64,000 nt of DNA, taken from positions 1,364,001 through 1,428,000 of the forward strand of contig CBDHFM010000030.1 of assembly GCA_965262505.1 (NCBI GenBank), in the 5' to 3' direction. This DNA comes from JACPPO01 sp965262505 (GTDB taxonomy: Bacteria; Acidobacteriota; Vicinamibacteria; Vicinamibacterales; UBA2999). The translations under genes and the position numbers were made by a program. Below the pieces are notes generated by a model. It was given only the letters and a program-made list of their open reading frames with translations. It did no database searches and was not told where the DNA came from. Of this stretch, positions 39,193 to 46,583 are shown one piece after another (the first letter of the stretch is position 1; every line of letters starts with the position of its first letter).

Positions 39193-39714
39193 GTGGCAGG
39201 TGATGTGGACGGGGCGGACGCTGTAAGAGAAATAGCGGAGGACGAGAGTGACAACGAATGTTTCAACCTTGTGGTCGGTTTTCTTACTCTTGGAGTGCTT
39301 TCTTGGACGTTGTATGTCTTGAAGAAATATGCAAGAGACACGAACATACTCGCACGCACGTCCGTCGAGCAATTACCACTACCATGCGTTGTTCTGAAAC
39401 AATCAGCTGACTCTTCAGTTGAGGCGGTGTTTGGTGGAACAGCTTGTTCTCTCGACACCGAACCTGGGTACAATTCCCTGAACTTTGTGAACGTTGGTAC
39501 TGGGCCAGCGGTGAACTGCCGATACCGCGTCGTTAAGGACACGGAGGGAACATGGTGCCAGCTGCCTGCGATCGCCCCGCGGGGGCCTGCCCCCAGGATC
39601 TTGCTGAAGCCGCGCGGTGGTACCGGCTGGCCGCCGAGCAGGGCTACGCCCGGGCGCAGTACAACCTCGGGCGCATGTACGCCAACGGACGTGGCGTGCC
39701 GCAGGACGACGTGA
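39193..39714 (+). CDS. Low-GC membrane protein fused to a foreign 3' end
   Basis: The frame opens with GTG in repeat R4. The plausible gene begins near there: a membrane helix (FNLVVGFLTLGVLSWTLYVL) and then a soluble part (EAVFGGTACSLDTEPGYNSL). Between about 39230 and 39550 the DNA is clearly AT-richer than its neighbours. From about 39560 the GC content jumps and this frame becomes a shadow of the Sel1 gene. The protein is probably a foreign gene truncated by the junction. No function recognised. Confidence 0.4.
   Translation: MAGDVDGADAVREIAEDESDNECFNLVVGFLTLGVLSWTLYVLKKYARDTNILARTSVEQLPLPCVVLKQSADSSVEAVFGGTACSLDTEPGYNSLNFVNVGTGPAVNCRYRVVKDTEGTWCQLPAIAPRGPAPRILLKPRGGTGWPPSRATPGRSTTSGACTPTDVACRRTT
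39195..39226 (+). repeat. Repressor-tail repeat, copy R4 (identical to R1 over 31 bp)
   Basis: The 31 bases 39195-39225 are identical to 34682-34712, the end of the repressor gene, and again read QVMWTGRTL and stop. The sequence before it is unrelated to the repressor and belongs to the Sel1-tail gene, which ends inside this repeat. Confidence 0.85.
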
Positions 39715-39881
39715 CCGCGCACATGTGGCTCAACCTGTCCGCTTCCCGGTTGACGGGTGAGGCGCGCGAGCGGGCGGTGGAGGCTCGCGACGCCGTGGCC
39801 GATCTGCTGACGCCCGAGGACCGGAGCCAGGCGCAGCGCCGTGCCCGCGCGTGGGACGCGGCGCACCCGCGCGAGCCGTAG
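39552..39881 (+). CDS. Sel1-repeat protein, short
   Basis: A 109-residue protein starting MVPAACDRPAGACPQDLAEA. One Sel1 repeat is clear: AARWYRLAAEQGYARAQYNL, then GRMYANGRGVPQDDVTAHMW, followed by the tail LNLSASRLTGEARERAVEARD and DRSQAQRRARAWDAAHPREP. Compared with the 341-residue protein at 43390-44415 it lacks six repeats and the signal peptide, so it is a shortened relative. GGAGG at 39543-39547 supports the start. Confidence 0.7.
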   Translation: MVPAACDRPAGACPQDLAEAARWYRLAAEQGYARAQYNLGRMYANGRGVPQDDVTAHMWLNLSASRLTGEARERAVEARDAVADLLTPEDRSQAQRRARAWDAAHPREP

Positions 39882-40375
39882 GCGGCAGCGTGCCACGCAA
39901 GGGAAAGCGAAAAACAGTCGCGCGCGGAATATATTTGGACAGCGGCGGGTTCAGCGTGCGCGTCGTCGTGGGCGGGCATCGCTACGAGACCCGGATGCCG
40001 CTCGACTCCACTCTGGCCGAGCTTCAGCGCGCCCGGGCGGGTCTCGTCGCCACGGGCCACACCCAGACCCCGCGCGAGGCCCGGCACACGCTCAGGGCGG
40101 ATGCGGTGGTCTACCTCCGCATGGTCCAGCACCTCGCCAGCCGGAGGGATCTCGCCGGCCACCTCAACGCTTGGATCGCGGCACTCGGCGACACCCCACG
40201 CCACCGGATCACACCCCGCGCCGTACTCGAGATCCGCCACCGCTGGCTCAAGGCGGGGAAGGCTGCCAAGACCTGTAACCACCGGCTCGGCACGCTCCGC
40301 AACCTCTACCGCCGCCTCGACGTCCCGCGCCCCACGATTTCTTTGGACAGCCTTCTGCGAGAAGGAGAATGAGTT

Positions 40376-40933
40376 ATGTCCAAGGGAAAACAGCACGAGG
40401 CTGAGGCCTCGGAGGGAGCCCGGAGGGCGACCGCAGAGGCCTCAGCCTCGTGGGCGCTCGTCGGCACGGGGCGGTGGTCCGCGCGACGAAAAGTCTCCGT
40501 GGTCATCGAGGTCCTCAAGGGGGAATCACTCGAGAGCCTCAGTCGTCGCCATGGCGTGACGGCGGCGAAGCTCTCGCAGTGGCGTGACGACTTCGTGGCC
40601 GGCGGTGAGGCCCGCCTCAAGCATCGCGAGGTCGCCGTCGAGGGCGCGGACACGCGGCGGCTCAAGCGCGTCGTGGCGGATCTCGCCACCGACAAGGCGT
40701 TGCTGGCCGAGAAGATTCGACACCTGGAGGCCGGCCGCCCTTTGGGCTGGTGGAGGTCGAAGCGATGCGTCACGAGACTTCGCCCTCCACCCACCGGCCG
40801 TACGGCATCGCCCGCGTCACGCGCGTGTGGCAGGTGCCGCGCTCGACGGTCTACGCGCAACGGACCCGGCGCGCCCGGCCGACGCCGGTGGCCAAGCGCG
40901 GACCCAAGCCGCCCCAGTCGGATGCGGCGCTGA
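40376..40933 (+). CDS. IS3-like transposase OrfA
   Basis: Starts MSKGKQHEAEASEGARRATA, then a helix-turn-helix: SARRKVSVVIEVLKGESLES and LSRRHGVTAAKLSQWRDDFV. A coiled segment with RRLKRVVADLATDKALLAEK follows. The stop of this frame lies deep in OrfB, so the last third may be out-of-frame reading; functional OrfA probably ends nearer 40780. No A6G slippery site was seen. Confidence 0.75.
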   Translation: MSKGKQHEAEASEGARRATAEASASWALVGTGRWSARRKVSVVIEVLKGESLESLSRRHGVTAAKLSQWRDDFVAGGEARLKHREVAVEGADTRRLKRVVADLATDKALLAEKIRHLEAGRPLGWWRSKRCVTRLRPPPTGRTASPASRACGRCRARRSTRNGPGAPGRRRWPSADPSRPSRMRR

Positions 40934-41655
40934 CGGCCGCGGTCCGGGCCGTGATCGCCGCGAGTCCGTTCCACGGCGAAGGGCACCGCAAGATCTGGGC
41001 GCGCTTGCGGGTGCAGGGGCTGCGCACGTCGAAACGTCGGACGTTGGTCGTGATGCGCGCTGCCGACTTGCTCGGCCCTGCGCGGCTGCCCACGCCGGTC
41101 GCCGCCCGTCCCCACGACGGCACCATCGTCACCGCCAGTCCCAACGTGATGTGGGGCACCGATGCGACGGCCACCGTGACGCTGGCGGACGGCCACGTCA
41201 CGATCGTCGGGGCGATCGATCACTGCACGGCCGAATGTGTGGGACTACACGCGGCGAAGTACGGCACGCGCTTCGAGGCGTTGGAGCCGGTGCGCCAGGG
41301 CGTCCGAGATCACTTCGGGACGATGGCCGCCGGCGTGGCGAGCGGGCTCACGATGCGCCACGACCACGGCAGTCAGTACATGAGCAACGACTTTCACGCC
41401 GAGCTCCGGTTCCTCGGCATCGTGTCATCACCGGCCTTCGTCCGCCAGCCCGAGGGGAACGGCTGCATCGAACGGTTCTTCCGCACCCTCAAGGAACAGC
41501 TGCTGTGGGTGCGCCACTTTACGGATGTCGAGGACTTGCAGCAGGCGCTGCGCACCTTCAAGGAGACCTATAACCAGCAGTGGTTGATCGAGCGACTCGG
41601 CTTCCGCGCACCCGCCGTCGTCCGTCGCGCGGTTGCGCTCACCACGGCCGCGTGA
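40765..41655 (+). CDS. IS3-like transposase OrfB (DDE domain)
   Basis: A 296-residue catalytic protein. It has the HTH_21 pattern FHGEGHRKIWARLRVQGLRT and the DDE domain NVMWGTDATATVTLADGHVT (D), TMRHDHGSQYMSNDFHAELR (D) and QPEGNGCIERFFRTLKEQLL (E). ATG at 40765 is supported by GGAGG at 40752-40756. A GTG at 40750 is the upstream alternative. No internal stop is seen. Confidence 0.9.
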   Translation: MRHETSPSTHRPYGIARVTRVWQVPRSTVYAQRTRRARPTPVAKRGPKPPQSDAALTAAVRAVIAASPFHGEGHRKIWARLRVQGLRTSKRRTLVVMRAADLLGPARLPTPVAARPHDGTIVTASPNVMWGTDATATVTLADGHVTIVGAIDHCTAECVGLHAAKYGTRFEALEPVRQGVRDHFGTMAAGVASGLTMRHDHGSQYMSNDFHAELRFLGIVSSPAFVRQPEGNGCIERFFRTLKEQLLWVRHFTDVEDLQQALRTFKETYNQQWLIERLGFRAPAVVRRAVALTTAA

Positions 41656-42377
41656 ATACACTCACCCGGCTGTCCAAGAAATCCGTGGCGGTACAACCGC
41701 CGCCTCGACGGGAAGCGCGCCCCGACTCCCTGCGACGAGATCGACCCGCTCCCGATCCCGAAAACCCCGATCCAGCGCATTCCCGACGAATTGATCCGCG
41801 CCGTCGATCTCCGGCTCCAGCAACACGAACAGGACGGGAAGCACAGCGTGCTCAAGAGCGCGAAGACCCGCGCCCGGTTCCGCGTCTTCGTCTCCACCGG
41901 CAAACGCCCGTGCGAGATCATGCGAGCCCAGCCAGGCGACGTGGACCTTACGGCTCGCGTCTGGGTGCCACGAGATGCCAAGGGTGGCTTCTGCCCTGGG
42001 GTCTACCTCAACGACGACATGCGCGCCGCCTGGGCGCTCTTCATCGAGGCCGAGGCCTGGGGGCCGTACAATCATGGAGCATTCGCGCGGACGCTCCGAC
42101 AGGCGGGATGGCCCGTCGGGGTCCGGCTCTACCAGGCCCGACACACGACCTGGATGATCGCCAGTGAGCGCGGGATCGACCTGGCGGACATCGCGACCGG
42201 CGCCGGCCACACCGATTCGAGGATGACGCGCCGGATGTATGTGCCCGTGCTGAACAGTCGATTGCAAACGATGAGCGAGCGGCTGGACGGCCGATTTCAG
42301 GGGTGGAATGTGGTTCCTATGTATGCTCCCGACCATAAACGTAAGATAAAACGGCGTTAAACAACTGTGGTGACAGC

Positions 42378-42396
42378 TTCGAGACCCGTCACCCAC
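42378..42396 (+). other. Right attachment site
   Basis: TTCGAGACCCGTCACCCAC, identical to the 3' part of tRNA-His at 13205-13223, 18 bp beyond the integrase stop codon. The bases after it (ACCA) also resemble the tRNA end. Confidence 0.9.
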
Positions 42397-42558
42397 ACCA
42401 AAATTTCCTACACAAGACTGCGTCGTGCCGTGTGCGCGGTCCGTGATTCGTGCACGTCGCGGGTACGGTGCTGCTGCGCGATGACGGGGCCGGCACGGCT
42501 CACATTGTGCGCCTGCGGTCCCGGACGCACAAGGACCACATGGTATGATGGCCGTCCT

Positions 42559-42635
<77 letters not shown>

Positions 42636-42728
42636 ACGCCATTCGTGATTCGTTGTTCGTGCATGGCGAGTAGTGGGTCGCGGGCGACTGGATTCCTAGT
42701 CAGCTATTGCTCATCGCACGATCTCCAA

Positions 42729-42805
42729 GCGCCCGTAGCTCAGCTGGATAGAGCGTCCGCCTCCGGAGCGGAAGGCCACAGGTTCGAATCCTGTCGGGCG
42801 CACCA
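42729..42805 (+). tRNA. tRNA-Arg (CCG anticodon)
   Basis: Acceptor GCGCCCG pairs with CGGGCGC (42795-42801); anticodon arm TCCGC-CTCCGGA-GCGGA; CCA encoded at 42803-42805. Confidence 0.93.
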
Positions 42806-42874
42806 ACACGATGCTGTGATTGACGATTTCGTGATCGGCGCGGCGCGGTGCGTGAGATACAATCCGCTTTGCGT

Positions 42875-42950
42875 GGGCCGGTAGCTCAATTGGTAGAGCA
42901 GCAGACTCTTAATCTGCGGGTTGGGGGTTCGATTCCCCCCCGGCTCACCA
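42875..42950 (+). tRNA. tRNA-Lys (CTT anticodon)
   Basis: Acceptor GGGCCGG pairs with CCGGCTC with one G-T pair; anticodon loop ACTCTTAAT; CCA encoded. A degraded copy of its 3' half is found at about 44575-44610. Confidence 0.93.
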
Positions 42951-43027
42951 CATGTTCCTAGAGACGGTCTCATAACCTCGTTGCGGGTGGCCGCGGACCT
43001 GAGTCTGGTTCGTCACGACGGTGGTTC

Positions 43028-43348
43028 TCATGAAGTGGGGGCCGCGCAGAGATCTCCCCCAGTGTAATTGACTCCATCGGAACTCACTATTTCGACAGGC
43101 GGCGGAAGATCTCTGACTTCTACCTTCTTCAGCCCCCTGATGGTGTGGCCCAGGCCAGCGGCGTCGGTGAAGGTGATCTTGAACGTCCCGGCACCGCTGA
43201 ATAGTTCAGATGTCACCCACACCAACCCGCTGCACGCTACGAAGGTTTCCCCGTCTGCCTCGATGACCTTCGGGCTGAGGCTAGCGATGTCGCTGCATCC
43301 CGCCAGCAACACGCAGCCCGAAACCACCACCACCATCTGGAGCTTCAT
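43028..43348 (-). CDS. Small lipoprotein, unknown
   Basis: A 106-residue predicted lipoprotein. The signal VVVVSGCVLLAGC gives a lipobox with Cys at about residue 18; the mature part has beta strands (GTFKITFTDAAGLGHTIRGL) and two further Cys. It lies with a Sel1 protein in the segment between tRNA-Lys and its 3' fragment, so it is part of the islet. No function recognised. Confidence 0.6.
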   Translation of the reverse strand: MKLQMVVVVSGCVLLAGCSDIASLSPKVIEADGETFVACSGLVWVTSELFSGAGTFKITFTDAAGLGHTIRGLKKVEVRDLPPPVEIVSSDGVNYTGGDLCAAPTS

Positions 43349-43389
43349 CGCTGTCCTTCCACCATCGACTCGCCTTATGAGGCGGCAGC

Positions 43390-44415
43390 CTATTCGGCCT
43401 GTCTGTTTTCAAAAGCCGCTTCCCACTCCCTCGCGAGCCGCCGCGCCTCGGCGAGTTGCGCGGGGGTCATCTGCTTTGCCAGTGCGTCACGGGTCTCTGC
43501 GTATTCTTTCTGCCTGTCACCTGTGACGCGTGACGCCGCGAGGTCGCGCCACTTGTGCGCCTCCACGTAATCCCGCGGCATGCCTTGGCCCGTGGCGTAC
43601 ATGCCACCGAGGTTGTACTGCGCGGCAGCGAAGCCCTGGTCCGCCGCTTTGCGCCACCACGCCGCCGCTTGCGCGTCATCCTGCGGCACGCCTCGGCCGG
43701 CGGCGTACAAGATGCCAACGTCGTACTGCGCACCGGCGTGGCCCTGGTCCGCCGCCTTGCGATACCACGCCATGGCTTGCGTGTCGTCCTGCGGCACGCC
43801 TCGCCCGGTGACGTACCTGACGCCGAGGTTGTACTGCGCGCCGGCGTGGCCCTGGTCCGCCGCTTCGCGCCACCACGCCGCCGCTTGCGTGTCATCCTGC
43901 GGCACGCCTCGCCCGTCGGCGTACCTGCCGCCAACGTCGTACTGCGCGCCGGCGTGGCCCTGGTCCGCCGCTTTGCGTAACCACGCCGCCGCTTGCGTGT
44001 CGTCCTGCGGCACGCCTCGTCCGTTGGCGTACATGAAGCTGAGGCTGAACTGCGCGCCGGCGTGGCCCTGGTCCGCCGCTTTGCGCCACCACGCGATGGC
44101 TTGCGCGTCGTCCTGCGGCACCCCTCGCCCGCTGACGTACATGAGGCCGACGTTGTACTGCGCGCCAGCGTGGCCCTGGTCCGCCGCCTTGCGATACCAC
44201 GCCATGGCTTGCGCGTCATCCTGCGGCACGCCTCGCCCCAACTCGAACGCGGCGCCGAAATCGTACTGCGCGGCGACGTCACCCTCGTCCGCTCTCCGTT
44301 GAGTTTCAGCCGGCGGCGTTTGCGCGCTCGTTGCGCCCTGGCTGACCAGCCCCACCAACGAGAGCATCAAGCCGAGCGCGCCGAGCCACCGAATCACGGA
44401 GTGTGGTTGGGTCAT
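43390..44415 (-). CDS. Exported Sel1-repeat (TPR-like) protein
   Basis: A 341-residue protein with a signal peptide (ALGLMLSLVGLVSQGATSA) and seven tandem Sel1 repeats of 36 residues, each like AWYRKAADQGHAGAQYNVGL and MYVSGRGVPQDDAQA, then a final tail domain with ASRVTGDRQKEYAETRDALA and AQLAEARRLAREWEAAF. Sel1 repeats form helical solenoids for protein-protein contacts. Near-identical DNA repeats suggest recent expansion. The start at 44415 has AGGAGG seven bases upstream. It shares its C-terminal tail with the two Sel1-type cassette genes in the prophage. Confidence 0.82.
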   Translation of the reverse strand: MTQPHSVIRWLGALGLMLSLVGLVSQGATSAQTPPAETQRRADEGDVAAQYDFGAAFELGRGVPQDDAQAMAWYRKAADQGHAGAQYNVGLMYVSGRGVPQDDAQAIAWWRKAADQGHAGAQFSLSFMYANGRGVPQDDTQAAAWLRKAADQGHAGAQYDVGGRYADGRGVPQDDTQAAAWWREAADQGHAGAQYNLGVRYVTGRGVPQDDTQAMAWYRKAADQGHAGAQYDVGILYAAGRGVPQDDAQAAAWWRKAADQGFAAAQYNLGGMYATGQGMPRDYVEAHKWRDLAASRVTGDRQKEYAETRDALAKQMTPAQLAEARRLAREWEAAFENRQAE

Positions 44416-44574
44416 CAGGGGCCTCCTCGCAGCAGCCGCCGGGCTGACACACTTATCTGACACACAATGTGGATGGCCGCAAGCGGAACCCGGCGGGCGA
44501 TCCAGCAGTGACGTCTCAGGTATTACGGAGCGAAAACACCGCGCGGACAGAGGCGGACGGCTGCCAGTCATTCT

Positions 44575-44610
44575 CCTAATCTGCGGGTGAGGAGTTCGAT
44601 CCCCTCCCCG
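44575..44610 (+). repeat. Degraded tRNA-Lys 3' fragment (islet boundary)
   Basis: CCTAATCTGCGGGTGAGGAG, continuing TTCGATCCCCTCCCCG, matches the anticodon 3' arm and T-arm of the tRNA-Lys at 42875-42950 with several changes. It probably marks the far end of an inserted segment of about 1.65 kb carrying the lipoprotein and Sel1 genes. Confidence 0.65.
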
Positions 44611-44624
44611 TGACGCGAGGTGCG

Positions 44625-45872
44625 TCACTGTGGGACAACGTCGACGTTCGTCTCGCCCTCGGAGCGGGCGATGATCGCGGCGCCGCACGAGTCGCTGAAC
44701 ACGTTGATTGCGGTGCGGTACATATCGAGGGGGCGATCGATGGCGAGAATGGCGCCGACGATCACGTCCACGTCGGGGCCCGTCAGGTTCAGTGCGCCGA
44801 GGATGATGAAGATCGCCACGAGTCCGGCCGACGGCACCGCCGCCGTACCGATCGAGGCCAACAGTGCCGTGAACACCACGAGGAGCTGCTGCCCGATGCT
44901 CAGGTCGACGCCCAGCGCCTGCGCGATGAACAGCACACCGGCGCACTCGTAGAGCGCTGTGCCGTCCATGTTGATCGTGGCGCCCATGGGGAGCACGAAC
45001 GACGAGACGCGGTCCGAGACGCCGACGTTGCGCTTGACGTTGTTCATCGTCAGCGGGAGCGTCGCCGCCGACGAACTCGTGGAGAACGCCATCATGAGCG
45101 CGTCGAACATGTTGGTGAAGTGGACGCGCGGGTTGATCCGGCCGAGCACGACCAGGACGATGGGCAGGGTCACGAAGAGGTGGAACGAAAGGCTGAGGAC
45201 GATCGTCACCGCATAGAGACCGAGCGCGAGGAACGAGTCGAGTCCCGACTCGCCCACCAGCCGGGTGATCAGGGCGAACACGCCGATCGGCAGGAACACC
45301 ATCACGCCCTGCGTGAGCCGCATCATCGCCTGGAAGCCGGCGTCGAACAGGTCAACGAGCCGCTGGCGCGGGCCGTCGGGCAGCGCCGTGATGCTCATGC
45401 CCAGCACAATCGAGAAGAAGATGAGCGCGAGCATGTCGCCTTCGGCGGCCGCCGCGACGAAGTTCTCCGGCACGATGTCGATCACGAGATCGAGCGGCGA
45501 ACCCGGCGTCGCCAGTTCCGGCAGCTCCCCGGCCTCGACGCCCTCGAAGCTGGCGCCCACGCCGGGCCGGATGAGGTTCACGGCGGCAAGCCCGGTAACG
45601 ATCGCCAGCAGGCTGGTCAGGACGTAGTAGCCGAACGTCTTCGAGAAGAGCCGTCCCAGGGCGCGTCCGCCGCCGGCCGACACCACGCCCGAGACGATCG
45701 ACGCGAAGATCAGCGGGACGATGATCATCCGCAGGAGCCGGATGAAGAGCGTCCCCAACCAGCCGACCTGAGCTGCCGCGGTCTCGCCCCCGAGAAGGCC
45801 CGTGACAATGCCCAGCGCCATGGCCGCCGCGATCTGCCAGTGCAGGCGCCGGTACCAGGGCACGCCGCTCAT
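44625..45872 (-). CDS. Dicarboxylate/amino acid:cation symporter (DAACS)
   Basis: A 415-residue polytopic transporter of the GltP/DctA family, taking up glutamate, aspartate or C4-dicarboxylates with protons or sodium. Visible signatures are RMIIVPLIFASIVSGVVSAG (TM2-3), the serine-rich hairpin STSSSAATLPLTMNNVKRN, VLPMGATINMDGTALYECAG in TM7 and a second hairpin region near GTAAVPSAGLVAIFIILGAL. Full family length. The stop lies 15 bp from the tRNA-Lys fragment, and it may have been the original downstream neighbour of the tRNA cluster. Confidence 0.93.
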   Translation of the reverse strand: MSGVPWYRRLHWQIAAAMALGIVTGLLGGETAAAQVGWLGTLFIRLLRMIIVPLIFASIVSGVVSAGGGRALGRLFSKTFGYYVLTSLLAIVTGLAAVNLIRPGVGASFEGVEAGELPELATPGSPLDLVIDIVPENFVAAAAEGDMLALIFFSIVLGMSITALPDGPRQRLVDLFDAGFQAMMRLTQGVMVFLPIGVFALITRLVGESGLDSFLALGLYAVTIVLSLSFHLFVTLPIVLVVLGRINPRVHFTNMFDALMMAFSTSSSAATLPLTMNNVKRNVGVSDRVSSFVLPMGATINMDGTALYECAGVLFIAQALGVDLSIGQQLLVVFTALLASIGTAAVPSAGLVAIFIILGALNLTGPDVDVIVGAILAIDRPLDMYRTAINVFSDSCGAAIIARSEGETNVDVVPQ

Positions 45873-46073
45873 CCGTTCAGCTCGTGGCCGTTGGCCGTGA
45901 AGATGACCCGTCCGCCCATTTCTCTCCCTGGTGGTACGTCAGGCGCAACTCGGCAAGAACCGGGAAAGGCAAGACCGTGGAATCGGAAAAGACCAGCATC
46001 GCGCCGTCCGCCGAGCTGCCGTGACCGACATGGTACAATGGACAGTCCTGCCTACGGAGATTGTTCACCACCA

Positions 46074-46160
46074 GCGGAAGTGGCGGAATTGGCAGACGCG
46101 CTAGCCTCAGGAGCTAGTGGCCGCAAGGCCATCGGGGTTCGAGTCCCCGCTTCCGCACCA
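46074..46160 (+). tRNA. tRNA-Leu (CAG anticodon)
   Basis: A class II tRNA with a long variable arm (GTGGCCGCAAGGCCATC). Acceptor GCGGAAG pairs with CTTCCGC; anticodon loop CTCAGGA; CCA encoded at 46158-46160. Confidence 0.95.
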
Positions 46161-46336
46161 GTCGCGGCCTGCCCGGAGCCGCCGGCGGCCTCCAGACGCA
46201 CCTGCCACCGAGTCGGATCGCCGCTGGCGACGCCCGATGTCTTAGGAGTTGAGGAAATGGGTGACTGGTGTAGTATCTCCGAGGTATTCGCGCGTATATA
46301 CAGGGCCCGGAAGCCCACTTTCGAAAAGAGACGCTC

Positions 46337-46543
46337 ATGGCTACAATGACAGGCACGATCAAACGGATGGTTAGCGACAAGGGGTTCGGATTCATTGCAG
46401 CGGGTGACGGCACGGAGTACTTCTTCCACCAGTCCGCCTGCACGAGTACACGTTTCGACGACATGCGGGAAGGCCAGACTGTCAGCTTCACGGTGGGGCA
46501 GGGACCGAAGGGGCCGCGCGCGGAGAACGTCCAGCCGGAGTAA
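46337..46543 (+). CDS. Cold-shock protein (CspA family)
   Basis: A 68-residue single CSD protein. RNP1 is KGFGFIAAGD and RNP2 EYFFHQSAC, the single-strand nucleic acid binding surface. Family members act as RNA chaperones at low temperature or stress. About 175 bp separate it from the tRNA-Leu; a long 5' leader is usual for such genes but no thermo-switch can be shown here. The ribosome binding site AAAGAGA is weak. Confidence 0.93.
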   Translation: MATMTGTIKRMVSDKGFGFIAAGDGTEYFFHQSACTSTRFDDMREGQTVSFTVGQGPKGPRAENVQPE

Positions 46544-46583
46544 GCGCACTCCGCCGGCCACAGTCCGTCCGCTGGTGAGGACA

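Larger units (their letters stand above)
37184..39203 (+). pseudogene. Small Sel1-tail membrane protein interrupted by IS1380
   Basis: ATG at 37184 is preceded by TAGGAGGAG. The first nine codons (MVRMTAGLL) are cut at TTAG (37208-37211); the IS follows, and after the duplicated TTAG (38889-38892) the frame resumes as AVTAGVVVGGLAVLLTGAYH. Rejoined, it is a 112-residue protein with one membrane helix and the C-terminal tail DAVSAYVSFSLAASRSAGEI, then REQLAEALRLAREWQAAH, which matches the ends of the Sel1 proteins at 39552 and 43390. The stop codon lies inside repeat R4. Confidence 0.75.
40323..41695 (+). mobile_element. IS3 family element within the integrase gene
   Basis: A 1373-bp element between two copies of ACCGCCGCCTCGACG (40308-40322 and 41696-41710). 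The termini share an imperfect inverted repeat around ATTTCTTTGGACAGCC (left) and, in reverse complement, ATTTCTTGGACAGCC (right). A 15-bp duplication is longer than usual for IS3 elements, so part of it may be element sequence. It encodes OrfA and OrfB. Confidence 0.8.
39890..42360 (+). pseudogene. int: Tyrosine integrase interrupted by IS3-like element
   Basis: The N-terminal part (39890-40322; PRKGKRKTVARGIYLDSGGF, arm-binding and core-binding regions) ends ...NLYRRLD. The IS follows, and after the repeated ACCGCCGCCTCGACG the frame resumes GKRAPTPCDEIDPLPIPKTP and runs to the TAA at 42360. Removing the insert and one repeat copy gives 360 residues. Catalytic features are the box I Arg in VSTGKRPCEIMRAQ, the box II region YQARHTTWMI, GAGHTDSRMTRRMYVPVL with the Tyr nucleophile. 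It lies directly beside the right attachment site. With the insert it cannot be made as one protein. Confidence 0.85.
13205..42396. mobile_element. IS-riddled prophage integrated in tRNA-His
   Basis: A region of about 29.2 kb bounded by the identical 19-bp sequence TTCGAGACCCGTCACCCAC. It holds a tyrosine integrase next to the right att site, a CI/Cro-type switch, replication and recombination genes, connector and tail genes, and accessory genes. Most genes run leftward in a tightly overlapping chain. No terminase, portal, capsid or lysis gene is recognisable, and four IS elements lie inside, three of them within genes, including the integrase. It is therefore probably not able to make phage. 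Tail gene order is that of a siphovirus. Confidence 0.92.

Noticed and set aside
13228..42361. A phage-defence or toxin-antitoxin system in the prophage accessory genes
   Set aside because: The cassette genes (coiled-coil membrane, RDD, Sel1) have no recognised defence domains, and no toxin/antitoxin pair is visible; this remains only a possibility.
43555..44280. CRISPR-like regular repeats
   Set aside because: The period is 108 bp, matching three Sel1 units of 36 codons each in protein terms; the repeat is the coding sequence of the Sel1 solenoid, with no short repeat and unique spacer pattern.
44610..46349. A 579-codon open frame on the plus strand
   Set aside because: It runs antisense to the dicarboxylate symporter and through the tRNA-Leu gene, so it cannot be a gene.
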